This document shows, one piece after another, positions 59,282 to 64,000 of a DNA stretch of 64,000 nucleotides; the first letter of the stretch is position 1, and each line of letters begins with the position of its first letter. The notes under the pieces were generated by a model that was given only the letters and a program-made list of their open reading frames with translations, searched no databases and was not told where the DNA came from. The position numbers and the translations under genes were made by a program. Origin of the DNA: an uncultured Oscillospiraceae bacterium (GTDB lineage Bacteria; Bacillota; Clostridia; Oscillospirales; Oscillospiraceae); NCBI GenBank assembly GCA_934573735.1, contig CAKTMC010000008.1, forward strand, positions 1 through 64,000. The letters are read 5' to 3'.

Positions 59282-59800
59282 AGTAATTCTCCTTAAATAA
59301 TTATAATTTTTATCATTTTACACGGCTTTGCGTGAATTGTCCAGAGAAAATGCCAAACGGGAACTCAAAGCCTGCCTGCAATGAGTTCCCGTTCGGTTGG
59401 AAAGTTTGAAAGAAAAGAAAGTGAGAAAGCGAATGTTGCCGCTCGGGGGGATGAGCGGATTCAAGCATCTGCTGACTGATAAAAAAATAACACACCCGGC
59501 AGACAAAGTCAAGTGATTTTTTTAACATTTAACTTTGTCTGCAAATTTTTGTATGAATAGATAGTTTTCGGCGGGTTTTTATATATTTTGTTGGGTATAA
59601 TTGGGGTAAAATAATGAAAACAGACGACAGTTTTGCATCGAAAATTATTATTCTATTATAATTTATTATATTGCTGTGATGAAAATGTCTATACTGCGGC
59701 GTTAATAATGTGATTATTTGTCGGCATTTACGGCTTGCCCCGGCGCTCGGCATATAATATAATATTATCGTGAGAGTATAATTGCTTGTGTGTGGGGCGT
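59282..59800. other. AT-rich intergenic region without a gene
   Basis: No frame with a start site and family resemblance. The sequence is AT-rich, with several TATAAT-like strings (for example 59596-59601), and leads into repeat A copy 3. It may hold the promoter of the Na/Pi transporter gene, although the repeat lies between. Confidence 0.4.
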
Positions 59801-59804
59801 GAGG

Positions 59805-60022
59805 TGCCGACCCTTGCCCCGCTGGGCGCTGCCCCTTTTAGGGGAAGTCCCCAGTGCGCACACTGGGGAAAGGGGTCGCCGAAGTGTAGACCGGGGCAGG
59901 TGGAAAAAGACAGTACGCAATGCAGAAAAATCTTTTCCCCATTGGCAGTCTCTCAGCTCTGGCGACCCCTCAGTCTCGCTAATGCTCGACAGCTCCCCTA
60001 AAAGGGGCGCCAAGGGCGTAAT
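59805..60022 (+). repeat. Dispersed intergenic repeat A, copy 3
   Basis: The core at 59872-59962 matches 54695-54784. Before it are CCCCTTTTAGGGG and the stem CCCCAGTGCGCACACTGGGG; after it GACAGCTCCCCTAAAAGGGG and GCCAAGGGCG, as in copy 2. It lies between the prmA upstream region and the Na/Pi gene. Confidence 0.75.
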
Positions 60023-60102
60023 CAGGGACCGTCGCGCCTATTTTATTATTAGCGGCGAGCTTCCCACAAATCACCACAAATTACTATTACCGGAGAAAAA
60101 AC

Positions 60103-61848
60103 ATGAAGCTTAGCGATATTATATCACTTCTCGGCGGTGTGGCGCTGTTCCTGTTCGGCATGACGCTGATGGGAGACGGACTGAAAAAGGTCGCGGGCAG
60201 CCGCCTTGAGCTGGTACTCTACCGCCTGTCCGGGACTCCGCTGCGCGGGCTTTTGCTCGGCACCGGCGTTACCGCAGTCATTCAGTCCTCCTCCGCCACC
60301 TCCGTCATGGTCGTCGGCTTTGTAAACTCAGGCATGATGAAGCTGCGTCAGGCCATCGCCGTCATACTCGGCGCGCTCCTCGGCACAAGCGTCACGGGCT
60401 GGATAGTCTGCCTCTCAACGCTTGAGGGCAGCGGCTGGACGGCGCTGCTATCCACCTCAAGCCTGAGCGCCGTGGTCGCGGTCGTGGGCATAATTCTCCG
60501 TATGTTCAGCAAAAACCAGCAGAAGCGCCATGTCGGCGACATACTGCTGGGCTTTGCGGTGCTTATGTTCGGTATGCAGGCGATGAGCGGCGCGGTGTCT
60601 CCGCTGCGCGAGAGCGAGAGCTTTATAGGGCTTCTCACCGCGTTTTCAAATCCGCTGTTCGGCATACTTGCGGGCGCGCTTTTTACCTGCATTTTGCAGA
60701 GCGCAAGCGCCGCTGTCGGTATTTTGCAGGCGCTGTCCCTGACCGGAGCGCTGAGCTTTGCCGCCGCCTACCCGGTCATACTCGGTATCGCAATAGGCGC
60801 GGCGCTGCCGGTGCTGCTGTCGGCACTGGGGGCAAAAATCGACGGACGGCGCACAGCCTTCGCATATTTTGAAATCGAGGTGCTGGGCGTGCTGCTCTGT
60901 GGCGGGCTGTTCTATGCGGCTAATGCGATTTTTGGCTTCGAGTTTATGAGCATGACTATGAGCGCGGTGAGCGTCGCGTTTGTAAATACGGCGTTTCGAT
61001 TTGTCACCGCCGTTGCGCTGCTGCCGATGATAGGTTTGCTTGAGCGCCTTGCCTGCCTGCTGATAAAGGGCGGCAGCGAGAGCTCCGACGCGCTTGACAG
61101 ACTCGATGCGCGTTTTCTTGAGCATCCGGCGCTTGCGGTAGAGCAGAGCCGCCTGACGATGGAGGAGATGGGGCGCATGGCGCAGGAAAATCTCACTGCT
61201 GCCGTCAAGCTCCTGAAAAGCTATGACGACGCGGAGTACAGCCGCATCGAGAGCCGAGAGGACAGGGTAGACCTCTACGAGGACAAGCTCGGGACCTATC
61301 TCATGCGCGTGACGGAGCACGAGCTTTCGCGCAGTGAGAACGAGAGCGTGTCGAAATATCTGCACACGCTCAGCGACTTTGAGCGTATCAGCGACCACGC
61401 GATGAACGTCGCCGAGACCGCGCGTGAGATCAGCCAGAAGCGGCTGAGACTGACCGGCGCTGCGGAGCGTGAGCTTGAGGTGCTCAGCGCGGCGGTGCTT
61501 GAGGTGCTGGACATCGCCTCGCGCGCGTTTTTTGCAAACGACGTGGAGCTTGCCTACCGCGTGGAGCCGCTTGAGGAGCGCATTGACGTCCTCTGCGATG
61601 AAATGAAGCTGCAGCACGTCGAGAGACTGCAAAGCGGCGAGTGCTCGCTTGCAAACGGCTTTGTGTTCAACGACCTGCTTGCAAACTTTGAGCGTGTCGC
61701 CGACCACAGCTCAAACCTCGCCATAGCGACTATAGAGCTGCGCTCCGACAGTCTGGATGCGCACGAGTACGTTATAAACCTCAAGGAGCTTCATTCGCAC
61801 AGCTTTGACAGGTACTACGAGGAGTACACCGAAAAATATAAGATCTGA
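60103..61848 (+). CDS. Na/Pi cotransporter with PhoU-like domain
   Basis: 581 residues. Two NaPi repeats of membrane segments in the first 310 residues, with the paired QSSS-type motifs VIQSSSATSVMVVGFVN and LQSASAAVGILQALSL. The helical C-terminal half (about 345-560) is a PhoU-like domain (MRVTEHELSRSENESVSKYLHTLSDFERISDHAMNVAE and NDLLANFERVADHSSN). Family members take up phosphate with Na+, with the PhoU part regulating. GGAG lies 11-14 nt before ATG. Convergent with the Dus gene 2 bp away. Confidence 0.92.
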   Translation: MKLSDIISLLGGVALFLFGMTLMGDGLKKVAGSRLELVLYRLSGTPLRGLLLGTGVTAVIQSSSATSVMVVGFVNSGMMKLRQAIAVILGALLGTSVTGWIVCLSTLEGSGWTALLSTSSLSAVVAVVGIILRMFSKNQQKRHVGDILLGFAVLMFGMQAMSGAVSPLRESESFIGLLTAFSNPLFGILAGALFTCILQSASAAVGILQALSLTGALSFAAAYPVILGIAIGAALPVLLSALGAKIDGRRTAFAYFEIEVLGVLLCGGLFYAANAIFGFEFMSMTMSAVSVAFVNTAFRFVTAVALLPMIGLLERLACLLIKGGSESSDALDRLDARFLEHPALAVEQSRLTMEEMGRMAQENLTAAVKLLKSYDDAEYSRIESREDRVDLYEDKLGTYLMRVTEHELSRSENESVSKYLHTLSDFERISDHAMNVAETAREISQKRLRLTGAAERELEVLSAAVLEVLDIASRAFFANDVELAYRVEPLEERIDVLCDEMKLQHVERLQSGECSLANGFVFNDLLANFERVADHSSNLAIATIELRSDSLDAHEYVINLKELHSHSFDRYYEEYTEKYKI

Positions 61849-61850
61849 GC

Positions 61851-62801
61851 CTATTTAATATAGCCGAAGCGGGCTGTGGGCTCAAAGGCACAGGCGCTGA
61901 ATATCGTGTTTGCGGCGGAGACGTAGTCCTCGAGCGTGCGCGATTTGTTCAGCGCCTTGATTTCGCGCTCACTGCCGGGGAAAAGGCAGCGCATATATGA
62001 CCACAGCTCCTTCATGCGGGAGCAGGCGCTGCGCGGGTCAAAGCCGGAGGAAAGATGCTCTGCTAAGAGCGCATCGTGAAAGGCCTGAAGCTCGGCGCGC
62101 TCAAGCGCGGCTCCGCCGCGAAGCTCACGCAGCAGCGCCGGGTTTGCCATAGCGCCTCGCGCAAGCATAAAGCAATCGGTATCCGGCAGCGCGGAGGCGT
62201 CCTCGGGGCGGAAGATATCGCCGTTGTAGCATAGCTCTGCGCGGCATAGCGGGGCGGCGCGAAGAAATGCGGCAGGCTCTGCTGGGGCGGAATACATCCC
62301 GGCGCGGGCGCGGGCATGGATTATCAGCTCCGAGACGGGATATTTATTATAAATTTCGACTATCGCGGCAAATTCCTCGGCGCTCTCAAGCCCCATGCGC
62401 GTCTTTATCGAGATGGGGAGGGGAGTGCGGGCGTAGATATCCGCCAGCATATCGTCAAGCGAGCGCAGATCCGCGAACGCGCCGCTGCCCTTGTGCTTTG
62501 CAACGACCGTGCCCGAGGGACAGCCCAAGTTCAGATTGAGCTCGCTATAGCCCATGTCGGCAAGCTGCCGCGCAGCCGCGAGAAAAGGCTCGGGGCGGTT
62601 GCACAGGATCTGCGGGACGAGATTTTGACCGGGGTTATTCTCGGGGAGAATGTCCCTCGCGGAGGCGGTGCGGAAATTGCCCTCGCCGTCCGGCGCGATA
62701 AAGGGCGCAAAGTATTTGTCGGCGGCGGGGAAGAATTTTGCATAGACACGGCGGTATATGTGGGTGGTGAGCCCCTCCATCGGGGCAAGATACAGCTTCA
62801 T
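61851..62801 (-). CDS. tRNA-dihydrouridine synthase
   Basis: 316 residues. Reduces specific uridines in tRNA to dihydrouridine with an FMN cofactor. LAPMEGLT at the N-terminus, LNLNLGCPSGTVVAKHKGSGAF with the Cys of GCP, KTRMG, the IHARARAG loop with the conserved His and YNGDIF for FMN phosphate. Dus enzymes are close to each other and the class (DusB- or DusC-like) is not settled by these motifs. The gene ends 2 bp from the Na/Pi gene on the other strand, with no terminator between. A weak GGAG precedes the start. Confidence 0.92.
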   Translation of the reverse strand: MKLYLAPMEGLTTHIYRRVYAKFFPAADKYFAPFIAPDGEGNFRTASARDILPENNPGQNLVPQILCNRPEPFLAAARQLADMGYSELNLNLGCPSGTVVAKHKGSGAFADLRSLDDMLADIYARTPLPISIKTRMGLESAEEFAAIVEIYNKYPVSELIIHARARAGMYSAPAEPAAFLRAAPLCRAELCYNGDIFRPEDASALPDTDCFMLARGAMANPALLRELRGGAALERAELQAFHDALLAEHLSSGFDPRSACSRMKELWSYMRCLFPGSEREIKALNKSRTLEDYVSAANTIFSACAFEPTARFGYIK

Positions 62802-62844
62802 GTTGACTCTCCGGAAATATAATAAAAAGACATAAAGCTCAGAA

Positions 62845-62904
62845 TGTATTCAAAACACTCCTGAATAAGCTTTCAAGGTGTCGAGCTTTATCGACACCTT
62901 GAAA
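62845..62904 (+). repeat. Repeat E copy 4, 3' part only
   Basis: Holds the two last stems of repeat E: ACTCCTGAATAAG and the perfect hairpin TTTCAAGGTGTCGA / TCGACACCTTGAAA (62871-62904). Compared with copy 1, the third stem pair C:G is T:A here, so pairing is kept. The 5' part of the body and flanking hairpin copies are missing. Confidence 0.7.
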
Positions 62905-63023
62905 TATAGCGTATTTTCGCCTGAAATGGAAGAAAAATTTTTCGCCGTACTTGGAAACTTAATAATTATATTATATAATATCATGTCAGGATATAGATTT
63001 TACCCGATAGGGAGGAATGATAC

Positions 63024-64000
63024 ATGAGACATCCGGCACTGAGCAGGGTCGTTGCCGTGGCGCTTGCGATAATGTGCCTGCTGACGCTCATAAGCGGCGG
63101 CGTGGGCGCCGTCAAGGCGGGCAGGGATTTCTCGCAGGAGCGCGGCGAGTATATAAAGCTCCGCAATAAAATTGACGAGGCCGAGGAGCTGGACGCGCAG
63201 CTCAACGGCGGCAGATATGAATATGAAAAAACTGCCGCAGAGCTCAAGGATGAGAAGGCGCAGTACGACGAGGACTCCGCAAAGCACCGCGAGGAGCTGA
63301 CGGAGTACACGGCGACGAATGCCGGGCTTGAGATGGTGGGCGGACTCGGCGCCGCTGCCGGTACTCTTGAGGAGGGCTGGGCGCAGTACAATGCGGCGCG
63401 TGAGCAGTTTGACGCGCTGGAGGCGGAGTTCAGGCTCGGCTATGACAAGTATCTGGCTGCCAAGGCACAGATAGACGCGGGCTGGCAGGAGTATAATAAG
63501 GGTCTTGCCGAGATAGAGGCGGGCAAGGCCGCCATCGCCGAGGGGCGCGCGCAGTATGACGCCGGTATGCAGGGGATAGAGGCCGGCCGGGCAGAGCTTG
63601 CAGCGCGCCGTCAGCAGCTTGCCGAGGCTGAGGCTGCGCTGCCGCAGTACGAGGCGGAGCTTGCCGAGGCGAGAAAACGGCTCGACGAGGCGCAGGCGCA
63701 GCTTTCCGAGGCAAAGCGCAAGTATGAGATATCGCTTGCGGCATATAACGCGGCGGACGCCGTATATAAGCAGGCGCAGGCGATAATAGATAAGCTCAAG
63801 GAGGATATGCCGGGGGGCGAGCTCATATATGAGATTGCCGACAGGAGCATAAAGGCGCTTTTCGGGCGCAACTTTGAGGAGATACGCAGCGACTGGAACA
63901 GTAAGCGCGCCGAGCTTGACGCTGCCGGTGAGCAGCTTCGGGCAGCGGAGTCGGAGCTTGCCGCCGCGGAGCAGCGCTATAACGAGGGCAAGCAGCAGCT
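63024..64000 (+). CDS. Coiled-coil membrane protein, partial (3' end missing)
   Basis: 325 codons before the window end. Start: GGGAGGAATG lies 5-14 nt upstream of ATG. The N-terminus has one membrane segment (VVAVALAIMCLLTLISGGVGAV), then an extracytoplasmic helical stalk with repeats like GWQEYNKGLAEIEAGKAAIA and QYDAGMQGIEAGRAEL. The pattern (Tyr and Gly spaced through Ala/Glu-rich helices) is the same as in the stalk of the MMPL protein at 24793 and of YhgE/Pip-type proteins. It may be a second stalk protein, or the N-terminal part of a larger permease. The function is unknown. Confidence 0.75.
   Translation, partial: MRHPALSRVVAVALAIMCLLTLISGGVGAVKAGRDFSQERGEYIKLRNKIDEAEELDAQLNGGRYEYEKTAAELKDEKAQYDEDSAKHREELTEYTATNAGLEMVGGLGAAAGTLEEGWAQYNAAREQFDALEAEFRLGYDKYLAAKAQIDAGWQEYNKGLAEIEAGKAAIAEGRAQYDAGMQGIEAGRAELAARRQQLAEAEAALPQYEAELAEARKRLDEAQAQLSEAKRKYEISLAAYNAADAVYKQAQAIIDKLKEDMPGGELIYEIADRSIKALFGRNFEEIRSDWNSKRAELDAAGEQLRAAESELAAAEQRYNEGKQQ

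Noticed and set aside
59765..60113. Open frames over repeat A copy 3
   Set aside because: They follow the repeat, not a gene. The same sequence in copies 1 and 2 does not keep a reading frame.

Overview
The window looks like chromosome of a strictly anaerobic, GC-rich member of the Clostridia, most likely Oscillospirales. The reasons are a group-B-like [FeFe]-hydrogenase, an ACT/PheB-type protein, DegV, many lipoproteins with a Clostridia-like lipobox, a SpoIIQ-like M23 protein, a UPF-type SbcC/SbcD-like pair and a TRAP-based hexuronate locus. The species cannot be named from sequence alone. Two stretches are clearly more AT-rich than the rest (about 1.0-3.1 kb and 18.4-19.8 kb) and look like accessory DNA.

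Layout. 1-0.9 kb: 3' tip of 23S rRNA, tRNA-Glu(CTC), tRNA-Lys(CTT), 5S rRNA with its own promoter, then tRNA-Asn, a CAT-anticodon tRNA and tRNA-Trp. 1.0-3.1 kb: small AT-rich hypothetical genes and gene debris that resemble a polymorphic-toxin immunity graveyard. 3.2-12.6 kb: housekeeping genes (ACT protein, asd, a GPH symporter with a PIG-L deacetylase, an E2-like acyltransferase, enolase, [FeFe]-hydrogenase, DegV). 12.9-18.4 kb: a two-gene operon of a huge SMC-like ATPase and an SbcD-like protein that has lost all metal-binding motifs. 18.4-20.4 kb: remnant-rich DNA ending at tRNA-Leu. 20.4-28.4 kb: a sodium:solute symporter, a zinc-ribbon membrane protein, phosphofructokinase and an RND/MMPL exporter. 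28.6-35.1 kb: a LacI regulator, sugar ABC binding protein, two permeases and 4-alpha-glucanotransferase, consistent with maltodextrin uptake and use. 35.6-46.5 kb: a hexuronate/pectin-product locus (GntR regulator, zinc alcohol dehydrogenase, SDR, KDG kinase, KDPG aldolase, KduI, TRAP DctPQM and a LacI regulator) with three matching AACCGGTT operators. 46.7-64 kb: SWIM protein, a truncated DUF2284/GDPD junction, two tRNAs, M23 and M3 peptidases, CBS-type pyrophosphatase, dapF, PAP2 and GT39 membrane enzymes, prmA, Na/Pi transporter, Dus, and a coiled-coil membrane protein running off the end.

How the genes work together. The hexuronate genes form a nearly complete route: TRAP uptake, KduI isomerisation, dehydrogenase reduction, KdgK phosphorylation and Eda cleavage to pyruvate and glyceraldehyde-3-phosphate. 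Enolase and phosphofructokinase provide lower glycolysis, and the hydrogenase could dispose of electrons.

The most unusual signal is not a gene. Short dispersed repeats (about 160 bp, here family E, and about 200-300 bp, family D) sit beside intrinsic-terminator hairpins. In three cases (23.1 kb, 12.6 kb, 48.4 kb) the repeat lies between two direct copies of a locus-specific hairpin, as if the whole hairpin had been duplicated on insertion. A fourth case (31.2 kb) has similar but imperfect flanking hairpins. A third repeat family (A) occurs three times in intergenic DNA.
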